Source: Leisingera daeponensis DSM 23529
GTDB taxonomy: Bacteria > Pseudomonadota > Alphaproteobacteria > Rhodobacterales > Rhodobacteraceae
Direction of reading: 5' to 3'
Length of the DNA: 64,000 nt
Assembly (NCBI RefSeq): GCF_000473145.1
Contig: NZ_KI421502.1
Location: 210,788 to 274,787 of the forward strand
Position 1 is the first letter of the stretch. Every line of letters begins with the position of its first letter. This document shows, one piece after another, positions 18,148-29,672 of this stretch. Under the pieces are notes generated by a model. It made no database searches. It was not told where the DNA came from and saw nothing but the letters and a program-made list of their open reading frames with translations. The position numbers and the translations under genes were made by a program.

Positions 18148-18789
18148 TTAGCGGGAGGCTGCTTGCCAGGCCGGGCCGCGCGCAGGCGGAATGGTCCTGA
18201 CGGCATCAGGGGGGAGGGTGGCCTGCAGGCCCGCCAGCTGCAGGTCGGCCAGCCGTTTGTAAGTGCGGAACACGTCCTGTGCTCCCTCGGCAAGCACCGG
18301 CAGATCGGCCTCCGGGACCGCATCCAGAAGCTGGCACAGGGACCGCCAGGCCCCTAGGTCGCGCGGGACGACGAAGGACCTGGGGGCAGAAGGCACGGCG
18401 CGCCAGATCGTCTTGGCCAGCGCGGCAGCCCCGAAAGCGGACCCGTGGATGACGTAAAGCGCGCCAAGAAGGCCCGCGTCAGAGGTCAGGCACGCTTGCC
18501 CGGACTGCGGCGCCGGGCCCGGCTCATCGCCCAGGTCCCGTTCCAGCGCCGTCAGATGATCCGACAGGGAAATCTCCGGCCAGAGCTGCCGCCTGGCGCG
18601 GTCCGCCTCGACCGCCGAAGCGGCCGCATATGTCACTGCCGCAGTTGCCCTCAGCTCCTGATAGGTCAGGTCCGGCTCCGTCAAGCGGCGGTAAAGCGGA
18701 TGCTCATGCAGGTCCAGATGCAGCCGGTGCGTGGCCTCGCGCAGCCACAGGCGCGCGGGCCGCCGGGCGGCGTCCTGCGGGCGCGTCAT
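18148..18789 (-). CDS. Biliverdin-producing heme oxygenase (BphO-like)
   Basis: The protein is 213 residues, the size of bacterial heme oxygenases. The proximal-histidine helix is seen at about residues 14-35 (WLREATHRLHLDLHEHPLYR), and the distal-helix glycine motif in LYVIHGSAFGAAAL near 110-123. The enzyme would open heme to biliverdin, the chromophore of bacteriophytochromes. Its ATG overlaps the stop of the phytochrome kinase gene by 4 bases, so the apoprotein and its chromophore enzyme are co-translated. The family is divergent and the assignment rests on the motifs plus this coupling. Confidence 0.85.
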   Translation of the reverse strand: MTRPQDAARRPARLWLREATHRLHLDLHEHPLYRRLTEPDLTYQELRATAAVTYAAASAVEADRARRQLWPEISLSDHLTALERDLGDEPGPAPQSGQACLTSDAGLLGALYVIHGSAFGAAALAKTIWRAVPSAPRSFVVPRDLGAWRSLCQLLDAVPEADLPVLAEGAQDVFRTYKRLADLQLAGLQATLPPDAVRTIPPARGPAWQAASR

Positions 18790-21011
18790 TGCGGCTGGGC
18801 TTTCGGCAGTTCCAGAACAAACCGTGCGCCGGTTTCAACCGTCTTGTCGGCATAGATGCGGCCATGGTGCAGCCTGGCAATCTCGGCGCAGATCGACAGG
18901 CCGAACCCGCTGCCTTCGGCCTTGTCATCCGTCACCAGCCGCTGCGACGGCTCGAAAATCCGCTCCGCGTATTGCGGCGGGATGCCGGGGCCGTTGTCCT
19001 CGATCAGGATGCGGTGCCAGCTGCCGTCGCCCTCTGACGAAACCGCAATCCGTAGCGCCCGGTCCGCAGAGCGGCCGTATTTCAGCGCGTTTCCGATCAG
19101 GTTCAGGAACACCCGGATCAGCAGGTCCTGCGCCGCGACGCAGGACGGCAGGCCGCCTATCTGCACGTCGGCGCCAGCCGCCGCGATGTCGTGGCCCAGC
19201 AGCTCAACGGCTTGCTGCGCCAGTTTGCCGAGATCGGCACGCACCATTTTCGGCTTTTGCTCCTGCAGGACGGCCAGTTCCAGCAGGCTTTCCGTCAAAC
19301 GCTGCAGCTTCTGCGCCTGCTGCGCCGCCAGGTGGCGGTGTTCTTCGACGCTTGCGGGGTCTGCCTCATCCTCTTCCATCCACTGGAGCGCCGAGCTGAT
19401 GCCCCGCAGCGGCGCCTTCAGGTCATGCGCCGCCATATGCGCGAAGCGGCGCAGCGAGGAATTCTCCTCCTTCAGCAGCAGCTGCGAGGAGATAATATCC
19501 AGAAACTCCTGAAAGATCTCGCGCGCGGCCTGCAGCTCAGCCTCCTCCCAGGGCAGGCTTTGGTCGTCATGTTCATTGACCCATTTTTCAAACGATGTCC
19601 GCGGCCCCAGGGTGACACCCGTCTTTTCGTCTGCCACCATCTTGGCATCCGGGCGCCCGGCCCAGGTCACCTTTTGCGTGATTGGCCCGCGGAACCAAAT
19701 CAGCTGGCAGACCCGGTGCACGACAATTGGCTGCACCAGCACCCCGCAGGCGACGTCCTTATAGGGCACCGAAGCCGGGTAAATGGACTGCAGCGAGATC
19801 GTCTGAAACTGGTCCTCCCCGGTCAGGTTGTCCTTGGTCCAACGGATCAGATCGCGGATGAACTCCGGCGGCGGCGTCTCTCCGGATGTATGCAGATTAA
19901 GGCCGTACTGAAAGGCGAACCCGTCGGCGCGCAGGAATTTTTGCAGCACCGGAACAAGCGTTTTGATCACGTCCTCGACGTCGCCGGTCTGGCGCAGTTC
20001 GGCCGCGAAGTTGCTTTCGATCCGCCGCAGCTGCGAAATCATGTCCGCGGTTTCCGTGCGTTGCGCCTGATCGTAGCGCAGCATCAGCGCGGTGCTGATT
20101 TCCTGCGCCAGCGCCCAGCTGTCCGAGGGCACAATCGACTCCTCGACATGGTGGCAGGCAATCAGGCCCCACAGCTTTCCCTTGTCCATCAGGCTGCTGG
20201 AAAACGACGAGGACGCCCCGATGTTGCGCAGATAGGCGGTGTGCATCACGGAAACAGCACGCCCCATCGACCAGGTCATGTCCAGCTCGCCGGCGTGACC
20301 GGCCAGCGCGCGGATCGGCACGTTTTCGTCCTGAACCGACCCCACGAACCGGTAGGGCACGATGGTCATCAGCTCCCGGACCTGCTTGGGGATGTCGGTA
20401 TCGGGAAAGTGCATTCCCAGCATAGACACCATCTGGTCGTCCCGCGATTCCGCGATTGTCGCGCCCGACCAGTCGGGCAGGAACCGGTAGACCTTGACCC
20501 GGGACATGCCGGTCAGATCGCGCACCGCATTGGCGGCGACCTGCATCGCTTCCTCGAAGGTCACAGCGCCCATGATCTGCGAACAGGCCGAGCCGCAGCG
20601 CCGCATCCGCTTGCGCACCAGGGACGCCGACGGCGCCTCGTTGCGGATGAATTCGACAAACCGGCGGCCCGCATGGGTGTGGCTGACGACATCATAGACA
20701 GCGCCATCCGCCTCGAACTGCGCGTCGAGGATTTCATGGGAAATATGCGGGCTGTCCGTCAGTTCGGCCAGTTGCCCGGCAATATCCTCCGACAGCACCT
20801 CGATACTTGCGCCAAGCAATGCGTCAGCTGGCTTGCCCAGGATTTCATGAAGGTTCTCCGACACGCCGACGATGCGGCCATCGGCAGGATCCAGCACCAG
20901 CAGTCCGGTGCCCTTCTGGATCATGCCGACCAGATGAACCGGCTCACGGTCGCAGGTGTCGAGATTGGTCGTCGGAGTGCGTTCAAAGAATCTGGAGAGA
21001 GAAAGGTTCAT
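18786..21011 (-). CDS. bphP: Bacteriophytochrome sensor histidine kinase
   Basis: The ATG at 21011 gives 741 residues. Domains in order: PAS with the biliverdin-binding Cys20 (LDTCDREPVHLVG), GAF with the DIP motif (FPDTDIPKQV) and GLIACHHVEE, PHY with the tongue motif GPRTSFEKW, then HisKA with His529 in MAAHDLKAPLRG and an HATPase domain with NLIGNALKYG and DNGPGIP. It senses red/far-red light and phosphorylates a response regulator, none of which is encoded next to it. The usual PAS motif SIQPHGALL reads MIQKGTGLL here. The downstream heme oxygenase gene overlaps by ATGA. Two AAGCAA/TTGCTT dyads lie upstream. Confidence 0.95.
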   Translation of the reverse strand: MNLSLSRFFERTPTTNLDTCDREPVHLVGMIQKGTGLLVLDPADGRIVGVSENLHEILGKPADALLGASIEVLSEDIAGQLAELTDSPHISHEILDAQFEADGAVYDVVSHTHAGRRFVEFIRNEAPSASLVRKRMRRCGSACSQIMGAVTFEEAMQVAANAVRDLTGMSRVKVYRFLPDWSGATIAESRDDQMVSMLGMHFPDTDIPKQVRELMTIVPYRFVGSVQDENVPIRALAGHAGELDMTWSMGRAVSVMHTAYLRNIGASSSFSSSLMDKGKLWGLIACHHVEESIVPSDSWALAQEISTALMLRYDQAQRTETADMISQLRRIESNFAAELRQTGDVEDVIKTLVPVLQKFLRADGFAFQYGLNLHTSGETPPPEFIRDLIRWTKDNLTGEDQFQTISLQSIYPASVPYKDVACGVLVQPIVVHRVCQLIWFRGPITQKVTWAGRPDAKMVADEKTGVTLGPRTSFEKWVNEHDDQSLPWEEAELQAAREIFQEFLDIISSQLLLKEENSSLRRFAHMAAHDLKAPLRGISSALQWMEEDEADPASVEEHRHLAAQQAQKLQRLTESLLELAVLQEQKPKMVRADLGKLAQQAVELLGHDIAAAGADVQIGGLPSCVAAQDLLIRVFLNLIGNALKYGRSADRALRIAVSSEGDGSWHRILIEDNGPGIPPQYAERIFEPSQRLVTDDKAEGSGFGLSICAEIARLHHGRIYADKTVETGARFVLELPKAQPQ

Positions 21012-21059
21012 GAGCTGTACCTCGTTAGACCCCTTACATCCTATAAGAAGAGTATGAAA

Positions 21060-21088
21060 AAGCAATTACCGTTTAGCGTGTATTGCTT
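21060..21088. promoter_or_regulatory. Proximal AAGCAAT dyad upstream of bphP
   Basis: AAGCAAT at 21060-21066 and ATTGCTT at 21082-21088 form an inverted repeat with a 15-base spacer, 49 bases upstream of the bphP start codon. The half-site is the same as in the dyad at 21142-21167, which suggests one regulator binding both. Which regulator is unknown. Confidence 0.45.
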
Positions 21089-21141
21089 CAGGCCTGCCAG
21101 CGTCCGGGCCTGCAGGCAGAGATCCGCGCCGCGCGCCAGAA

Positions 21142-21167
21142 TTAAGCAATATGAATCAGTTGCTTAA
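21142..21167. promoter_or_regulatory. Distal TTAAGCAA dyad upstream of bphP
   Basis: TTAAGCAA at 21142-21149 and TTGCTTAA at 21160-21167 form a perfect 8-base inverted repeat with a 10-base spacer, 131 bases upstream of bphP. It shares the AAGCAA/TTGCTT half-site with the dyad nearer the gene. Confidence 0.5.
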
Positions 21168-21464
21168 CTGCTCACCTTCGCCCCGGACTGGGCCGCGAGT
21201 GCGGCCGGGAACAGGTGGCGGGGGCAATAAGTCAGCCCTCGAACGCTTAAGCGCAGATGTTGCGGCAATGCAGGGGACAATCGCTTGGAGGCCCGGCAGC
21301 CGCCGGTATCCGGCAATACCGCGCTTGCCTGTCTTCAGGCAAAGGTCAACATAATCAGGATTACAAGACCTGGAAGCGGCGCCGGGCAAAGGTTAAACCC
21401 GGCCGGTTCCAGATGGGGCTTGCCGCAGGGCTAGGGTTTGCACTCGCCCTGCGGCGCCAAGGTT

Positions 21465-21493
21465 TTCAGCCGCCGCGGTTTGCGGCGGCTGAA
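21465..21493. terminator. Hairpin at the 3' end of acnB
   Basis: A 12-bp perfect stem, TTCAGCCGCCGC at 21465-21476 and GCGGCGGCTGAA at 21482-21493, with a 5-base loop, lies 22 bases past the acnB stop. No run of U follows on the transcribed strand, so it may be a Rho-assisted terminator or a 3'-end stabiliser. Confidence 0.65.
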
Positions 21494-21515
21494 TGCCCAG
21501 TGGTATCAGCTGGGG

Positions 21516-24308
<2,793 letters not shown>

Positions 24309-24571
24309 GGCTGTCCCGGCGAGTAAGCGTTATAAGAAGCTTGCACCCCGGGCCCGGCAGCCGCTGCCAACACCCCGGATGCTGTTTGTATGCCGCGGTA
24401 TACGAAAAGATCCGGCTTTGCAATATGGCGGTGAGTGTCAAGTTGCCCCACCGGCCCCTACCCCGGCGCAGCGCAGCGGGCGCGAGGCCTCGCATCCGGC
24501 AGCGGAGTGCCAGAGTGAAGCCTTTTTTCAAACGTGACGAATCCACGCAGCGGTCCTGAACGGCCAGAGGC

Positions 24572-25462
24572 TCAACTCAGCGGCGCCGGGTCAAAGCTGC
24601 TCGCCAAAAGCTCTTGCACAATCGGGTTGGGAAACCGGCGCCGCAGGGTGATGGCGTAAAACGTCTCCCTGATCCGCGGATGCTCCCGGGCTTCCACCAG
24701 CCGCCCGGATGTCAATTCATCCTGCACCACGATCGGTGCCACCAGGGCCAGGCCGATATTTTCCCGCGCCAGCAAGCGCATCATCGCCATATCATCCACC
24801 TCCGCAGCCACCTGCGGGCGCACCGACAGCCGGCTGGCCATGGCATCGAAGGCGGTGCGCAGGGTGTTGTCGGTGGTCGGCAGAATGAACGGGTGCGCGC
24901 CCAGCAGCTCGCGGATGGGACGGTCCGGGTCGAACCGTTCCGGGGAGCCGACAATGCTGACGGCCTGTTCGGCGATCTGATGGGTTTCATAGGGCGCCAG
25001 ACTGTCGTCCGGCGGCTCCCGGTTCATCAGCACCAGATCCAGATTGAGCGTGCCCAGCCCCTCCAGCAGTTCCGCCGGGCTGCCGGAGCGCAGGATCACT
25101 TCGACGTCCGTCCGCGCCAGGATCGGGCGCAGGAACCCGATCTGAAAATTGCGGGACAAGGTGGCCAGCGCTCCCACGCGCAGCGCCTGACGGCTGCGGC
25201 CTGTCTCCTGCAATGTGGCGACCAGCTCCTGCCCGGCGGCGAAAATCGCATCGGCGTGGTCCAGGGCGATCCGGCCCGCCTCGGTCAGGTGCAACTGCCG
25301 CCCGCGGCGCTCGAACAGGGCATGGCCCAGACGCTCTTCCAGCTGCTTGATCTGCACGGACAGGGCAGATTGCGACAGGTTCAGCTGCTGCGCGGTCCGG
25401 GTCAGGTTCCCGTCATGCGCAACCGCCCAGAAATAGCGGAGATGGTGATAGTTCAGCGGCAT
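24572..25462 (-). CDS. LysR-family regulator (NhaR-like), likely of dabB-dabA
   Basis: The protein is 296 residues. The N-terminal winged helix is LysR-type (LNYHHLRYFWAVAHDGNLTR, then NLSQSALSVQIKQLEERLGH, residues 3-48), and the wording resembles the NhaR subgroup. Residues 90-290 are the effector domain. The gene is divergent from dabB across 115 bases, which contain a perfect dyad GTTCTA-N5-TAGAAC right at its start codon. Control of the carbon-pump operon is inferred from this layout. Confidence 0.9.
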   Translation of the reverse strand: MPLNYHHLRYFWAVAHDGNLTRTAQQLNLSQSALSVQIKQLEERLGHALFERRGRQLHLTEAGRIALDHADAIFAAGQELVATLQETGRSRQALRVGALATLSRNFQIGFLRPILARTDVEVILRSGSPAELLEGLGTLNLDLVLMNREPPDDSLAPYETHQIAEQAVSIVGSPERFDPDRPIRELLGAHPFILPTTDNTLRTAFDAMASRLSVRPQVAAEVDDMAMMRLLARENIGLALVAPIVVQDELTSGRLVEAREHPRIRETFYAITLRRRFPNPIVQELLASSFDPAPLS

Positions 25463-25465
25463 ACC

Positions 25466-25482
25466 GTTCTATTTATTAGAAC
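25466..25482. promoter_or_regulatory. Dyad in the LysR/dabB divergent region
   Basis: GTTCTA at 25466-25471 and TAGAAC at 25477-25482 form a perfect inverted repeat with a 5-base AT spacer. It begins 4 bases upstream of the LysR start codon and about 100 bases ahead of dabB. Its size and T-rich/A-rich symmetry suit a LysR binding site, most simply for autoregulation and dab control. Confidence 0.5.
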
Positions 25483-25577
25483 TAAACCTAGCAAACAATG
25501 AATTTTTTATATCAAGAAACCTGTCCTATCTCGGTATCAAACGCGATTCCGCCTGCTGAGACCGAGGAAATTGAACC

Positions 25578-27128
25578 ATGAGTCACCTGTTTCTGCCACT
25601 TCTAAGCCCGCTTATCCTGCTTGCCGCCGCTGCCTATGCGCGCCGGACACCCGGCCGCCGCCCGGGCCTGCTGCCCAAAGCGGCCGAGTGGTGCGCGCTT
25701 GCCGCCTTCGCAGCCGCAGCCGCCTCGGCCGTCCTGCTGCTGCTTCACGGCCCGGGAACCTCCGCGCTGATCGGCCTGTGGGGCGTTGGGATCTCGGTGC
25801 GGCTGGATGCGGTCAGCGCCACCATGCTGGTGCTGGTGAGCTTTATCGGCTGGATCGTCATGCGCTACGCGGCCACTTACATGGACGGCGAAGCGCGCCA
25901 GGGCGCCTTTGCGGGCTGGATGTCGGCGACCCTGGCCGCGGTTCTGCTGCTGGTGATGTCGGGCAATCTCATCCAGCTTTTGGCAGCCTGGGTGGCAACC
26001 AGCCTGCTGCTGAACCGCCTGCTCCTGTTCTACCCGGAGCGCACCACCGCCCGGCGCGCTGCGCGCAAGAAGGCTGTTGTGGCCCGGGCCAGCGAGCTGG
26101 CGCTGGCAGGCGCGGTGCTGCTGCTGGCGCTAAGCTACGGCACAACCGATATCTCCGCCATCCTGGCCGCCGCGCAGGCGGGCCCGGCGACGATTGCCGC
26201 CGCAATGCTGATCGCCTTGGCGGCAGTGCTGGCCTCGGCGCAGTTTCCGGCCCACGGCTGGCTGACCGAGGTGATGGAGGCCCCCACCCCGGTGTCGGCC
26301 CTGCTGCATGCGGGCGTCATAAACGCGGGCGGCTTCCTGCTGATCCGGTTCGCCGATGTGATGCTGGCCGCGCCGGGCGTGATGGCGCTGCTGGTCATGC
26401 TGGGCGGCTTCACGGCGCTGTTCGGCGGGCTGGTGATGCTGACGCAGGCCGCGGTCAAGACCTCGCTGGCCTGGTCCACGATCGCGCAGATGGGCTTTAT
26501 GGTCATGCAGTGCGGCCTGGCGCTGTTCCCGCTGGCGCTGCTGCACATCGTGGCGCATTCGCTGTATAAAGCGCACGCGTTCCTCAGCGCGGGCGAAGCG
26601 GTCCGCAATGTGGCCGCCATCCGCCGTCCCGGCCCCGTCGCGGTGCCAAGCGCGCGCAACGTGCTGCAGGCCTTTGCCATCGGCATCGTGATGTACGGGC
26701 TGATCGGGGCGGTCTTCGGCTTTGACGGCAAATCGGTTCAGGCCATCGCCCTGGGCGTGATCCTGATCTTCGGCGTGGCCTACATCCTGGCGCAGGGCCT
26801 TGCCGATGCGGCCCCCGGCGCGCTGACCCGCCGCACCGTGATCTATGCCTCCGCGACCTCCGTCAGCTACTTCCTGCTGCAATCGCTGGCCCTGCACATG
26901 ACCGCAGGCACGCTGCCCCCGGCCCCCGCCCCGGGCCCGCTGGAATGGGCGCTGATCGTTCTGGCGCTGGTCAGCTTCGGCGCGGTCGCCGTGGCCCAGG
27001 CCACCTTCCCGCTCTGGGCCACGCATCCGGCCGCCGCCGGGCTGCGCGTGCATCTGTCCAGCGGGCTTTACGCAAATGCGATCTTCGACAGGCTGCTGGA
27101 CGGCTGGTCGAACCGGAAAACCGCCTGA
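25578..27128 (+). CDS. dabB: DabB: proton-conducting membrane subunit of DAB inorganic carbon pump
   Basis: The protein is 516 residues with about 13 predicted membrane helices and is homologous to the NuoL/MrpA antiporter family (proton-pumping_NADH_Q_OxRdtase type). Conserved features include the quinone-family segment HGWLTEVMEAPTPVSALLHA at about 222-241 with its glutamate and histidine, and LHIVAHSLYKAHAFLSAGEA near 321-340. It is not part of a complex I operon. It is followed after 13 bases by dabA, and in characterised systems DabB with DabA converts CO2 to trapped bicarbonate using the proton gradient. Confidence 0.93.
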   Translation: MSHLFLPLLSPLILLAAAAYARRTPGRRPGLLPKAAEWCALAAFAAAAASAVLLLLHGPGTSALIGLWGVGISVRLDAVSATMLVLVSFIGWIVMRYAATYMDGEARQGAFAGWMSATLAAVLLLVMSGNLIQLLAAWVATSLLLNRLLLFYPERTTARRAARKKAVVARASELALAGAVLLLALSYGTTDISAILAAAQAGPATIAAAMLIALAAVLASAQFPAHGWLTEVMEAPTPVSALLHAGVINAGGFLLIRFADVMLAAPGVMALLVMLGGFTALFGGLVMLTQAAVKTSLAWSTIAQMGFMVMQCGLALFPLALLHIVAHSLYKAHAFLSAGEAVRNVAAIRRPGPVAVPSARNVLQAFAIGIVMYGLIGAVFGFDGKSVQAIALGVILIFGVAYILAQGLADAAPGALTRRTVIYASATSVSYFLLQSLALHMTAGTLPPAPAPGPLEWALIVLALVSFGAVAVAQATFPLWATHPAAAGLRVHLSSGLYANAIFDRLLDGWSNRKTA

Positions 27129-27141
27129 AACGGAGCGAGAC

Positions 27142-29550
27142 ATGTTTACCAAGCACGAAACCTACCCTGCGGCCCTGCTGGAATTTGTCGCCGAGGCGAA
27201 CAAGGCGGTGAAAGCGGTCCCGCCGCTGTTCCCGCTCTCCTCCAGCGTTGCGGTCAACCCGTTCCTTGGCCAGACCGGTGAACCCCTGGCGGTGGCGGCA
27301 GCGCGCATGGCGCGGGTCGCGGGTGCCCGGATCACGCCGGAGCGCGCGCATTGGGCAGCGAAATTCGACGCCGGAGAGATCGGTATCGAGGATCTGCGCG
27401 ACGCGCTGGCCAGTGCCGAAGGCCGCTTTGGCCAGCCGGATCTGGACACCGTCAAGGCGGCGCTCCGGACCCAAAGCACACCGCTGAGCGCGCTGCCCAC
27501 GGTGGCAGAGCTGGCGGCGGATGTGTCCGGCATCGACTGGCCGGGCCTGATCGAAGACCGGATCGGCGTCTGGGCGTCCAGCCATTTCGATCAGGGCCAG
27601 GCCCTGTGGCAGCCCAACCGCACCGGCGGCGCCTTCAGCGCCTGGCGCGAATTCGCCTCCCGCGATCTGACCCCGGAAATTCATGGGCTCAAGGGGTTTG
27701 GCGCCTTTGTTGCCGCCACCAACCGGTCGCACTGGCGGGCCATCGGGCGGGCGTCCGAGACCCTTGGCATCTCGGCCGAAGCTGCCGGCACCGCCTACCA
27801 CAGGTGGCTGATCACCCTGGGAGGCTGGGCGCAATATGCGCGCTACCTGCTGTGGCAGGCGGAACTGGACGGCAAGACGGACAACACCGCGGCTGAGCTG
27901 CTGGCGATCCGGATGGTCTTCGACGAGGCGCTGTTCCATCTCTATAAGGAGCAGATTGCCAGCCGCTGGGCAGAGGTTGCCGCACAGCACGAAATGCCGG
28001 TGACCCCCAGCCGGGATCTGGTCATCGACGCGGTGCTTCAGGACGCCGCCGAGCGGGCGCAGCAGCGCAAGCTTTCCGGTGTCCTGACCTCCCGCCAGCC
28101 GCGCCTGACCGCGGGACGCCCGGCCGTGCAGGCCGCCTTCTGCATCGACGTGCGCTCCGAGGTGTTCCGCCGGATGCTGGAAGCGCAGGACGCCGGGATC
28201 GAAACCATCGGGTTTGCGGGTTTCTTCGGCCTTGCCAGCGCACACCGGGCCGCCGGTTCGGACGTGACCGAGACCCGCGGCCCGGTCCTGCTGCAGGCCG
28301 GGGTGTCCTCCAGGGCCGCCGAGCCGGACACCGCCGATCAAAACCGGCGCTATGCGGCGCGGGCCAAACGCGCCTGGGGCCGGTTCAAACTGGCGGCGGT
28401 CTCCTCCTTTGCCTTTGTCGAGGCCACCGGCCCGCTGTACGTCAGCAAGCTGCTGCGGGACTCGCTTGGCCGCCCGGCTGGCGCCAAGCCGGACCCCGCC
28501 CCGCAGCTTGACCCTGCGATCGGTCTGGAAGCCCGCGTCGGCATGGCCAAATCCGTGCTGGCCGCGATGTCCCTGACGGAGAATTTCGCGCGGATCGTGA
28601 TGCTGGCAGGCCACGGCGCTGACGTCACCAACAACCCGCATGAAAGCGCCCTGCAGTGCGGCGCCTGCGGCGGCCATGCCGGCGATGTGAACGCGCGCCT
28701 GCTGGCCGGGCTGCTGAATGACGCCCAGGTGCGCGAGGGGCTGCGCGGCGAAGGCATCAGCATCCCCGCCGATACACTGTTCCTGCCGGCGCTGCACCAC
28801 ACCACCACCGATGCGGTCACGCTCTATGAGCAGGATCTGCCGGGCCAGGGCTGGAAGGCGGATGTCGCCCGGCTGAAGCGCTGGCTGGACGACGCCGGGC
28901 GGCTGGCCCGCACCGAACGCGCCGCCAGGCTGCCGCGGGCGAAGGGGGAGGCGGATATTGCCCGCCGGGCCAGCGACTGGGCCGAGCTGCGCCCGGAATG
29001 GGGTCTGGCCGGCTGCCAGGCGCTGATCGCCGCCCCGCGCCAGCGGACCGAGGGCGCGGACCTGTCCGGCAATACCTTCCTGCACAACTACGACTGGCAG
29101 GCCGATGCGGGCTTTGGCGTGCTGGAGCTGATCATGACCGCGCCGGTGCAGGTCGCGAGCTGGATCAGCCTGCAGTACTACGGTTCCACCGTGGCGCCGG
29201 AGCTGTTCGGCGGCGGCAACAAGCTGCTGCACAATGTGGCGGGCGGCATCGGTGTGCTCGAAGGCAACGGCGGCTCATTGCGCCCCGGCCTGCCCTGGCA
29301 GTCCGTGCATGACGGGGACGGCTTCCAGCATGACCCGCTGCGCCTGACCGTCATCATCGAAGCCCCGCGCGAGGCGATGACCGATGTGCTGAAACGGCAC
29401 GCCAATGTCAGGGCGCTGTTCGACAACCGCTGGCTGTCGCTGATTGCGATGGACAGCGAAGGCAAGCTGGCCTGGCGGTATGACGGCGGACTTGAATGGT
29501 CGCCGTTCCAGCCCGAAGACCGCGGCAACCGCGCAATCGCGGCGGAGTGA
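27142..29550 (+). CDS. dabA: DabA: carbonic-anhydrase-like subunit of DAB inorganic carbon pump (DUF2309/UPF0753)
   Basis: The ATG at 27142 gives 802 residues and sits 13 bases after dabB. The zinc and catalytic residues of DabA are present with their usual spacing: Cys334 and Asp336 in FCIDVRSEVFRRML, His491 in LAGHGADVTNNP and Cys506 in ALQCGACGG. The protein is soluble but membrane-associated through DabB. In Halothiobacillus the pair hydrates CO2 vectorially, accumulating bicarbonate. Here it would supply bicarbonate for anaplerotic carboxylation, as no RuBisCO is in the window. A strong terminator follows. Confidence 0.95.
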   Translation: MFTKHETYPAALLEFVAEANKAVKAVPPLFPLSSSVAVNPFLGQTGEPLAVAAARMARVAGARITPERAHWAAKFDAGEIGIEDLRDALASAEGRFGQPDLDTVKAALRTQSTPLSALPTVAELAADVSGIDWPGLIEDRIGVWASSHFDQGQALWQPNRTGGAFSAWREFASRDLTPEIHGLKGFGAFVAATNRSHWRAIGRASETLGISAEAAGTAYHRWLITLGGWAQYARYLLWQAELDGKTDNTAAELLAIRMVFDEALFHLYKEQIASRWAEVAAQHEMPVTPSRDLVIDAVLQDAAERAQQRKLSGVLTSRQPRLTAGRPAVQAAFCIDVRSEVFRRMLEAQDAGIETIGFAGFFGLASAHRAAGSDVTETRGPVLLQAGVSSRAAEPDTADQNRRYAARAKRAWGRFKLAAVSSFAFVEATGPLYVSKLLRDSLGRPAGAKPDPAPQLDPAIGLEARVGMAKSVLAAMSLTENFARIVMLAGHGADVTNNPHESALQCGACGGHAGDVNARLLAGLLNDAQVREGLRGEGISIPADTLFLPALHHTTTDAVTLYEQDLPGQGWKADVARLKRWLDDAGRLARTERAARLPRAKGEADIARRASDWAELRPEWGLAGCQALIAAPRQRTEGADLSGNTFLHNYDWQADAGFGVLELIMTAPVQVASWISLQYYGSTVAPELFGGGNKLLHNVAGGIGVLEGNGGSLRPGLPWQSVHDGDGFQHDPLRLTVIIEAPREAMTDVLKRHANVRALFDNRWLSLIAMDSEGKLAWRYDGGLEWSPFQPEDRGNRAIAAE

Positions 29551-29580
29551 CCGCAGCGGGCGGCACGCCACTCAAATGCA

Positions 29581-29614
29581 ATGGAAACCGGCAGGCCCGC
29601 TTGCCGGTTTCCAT
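29581..29614. terminator. Bidirectional terminator between dabA and the LacI gene
   Basis: ATGGAAACCGGCA at 29581-29593 and TGCCGGTTTCCAT at 29602-29614 form a 13-bp perfect stem with an 8-base loop, 30 bases after the dabA stop and 59 bases before the end of the convergent LacI-type gene. No long T tract is present on either side. Confidence 0.75.
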
Positions 29615-29672
29615 ACGTGAGGGGCAAGCTGCTGCTGCGCGCAGCTATGGTGCAAAAAAGCTGATGCCGTGC

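Larger units (their letters stand above)
21012..21515. other. 504-base non-coding region between bphP and acnB
   Basis: Both flanking genes run leftward. The part next to bphP (about 21040-21170) is AT-richer and carries two inverted repeats built from AAGCAA/TTGCTT half-sites, listed separately. The part next to acnB (21465-21493) is a strong hairpin at the 3' end of acnB. Short open frames in between have no ribosome site and no protein-like composition, so I call no gene. Confidence 0.7.

Noticed and set aside
21151..21389. Short open frames in the bphP-acnB gap
   Set aside because: They lack ribosome sites, overlap each other on opposite strands and have no protein-like pattern.
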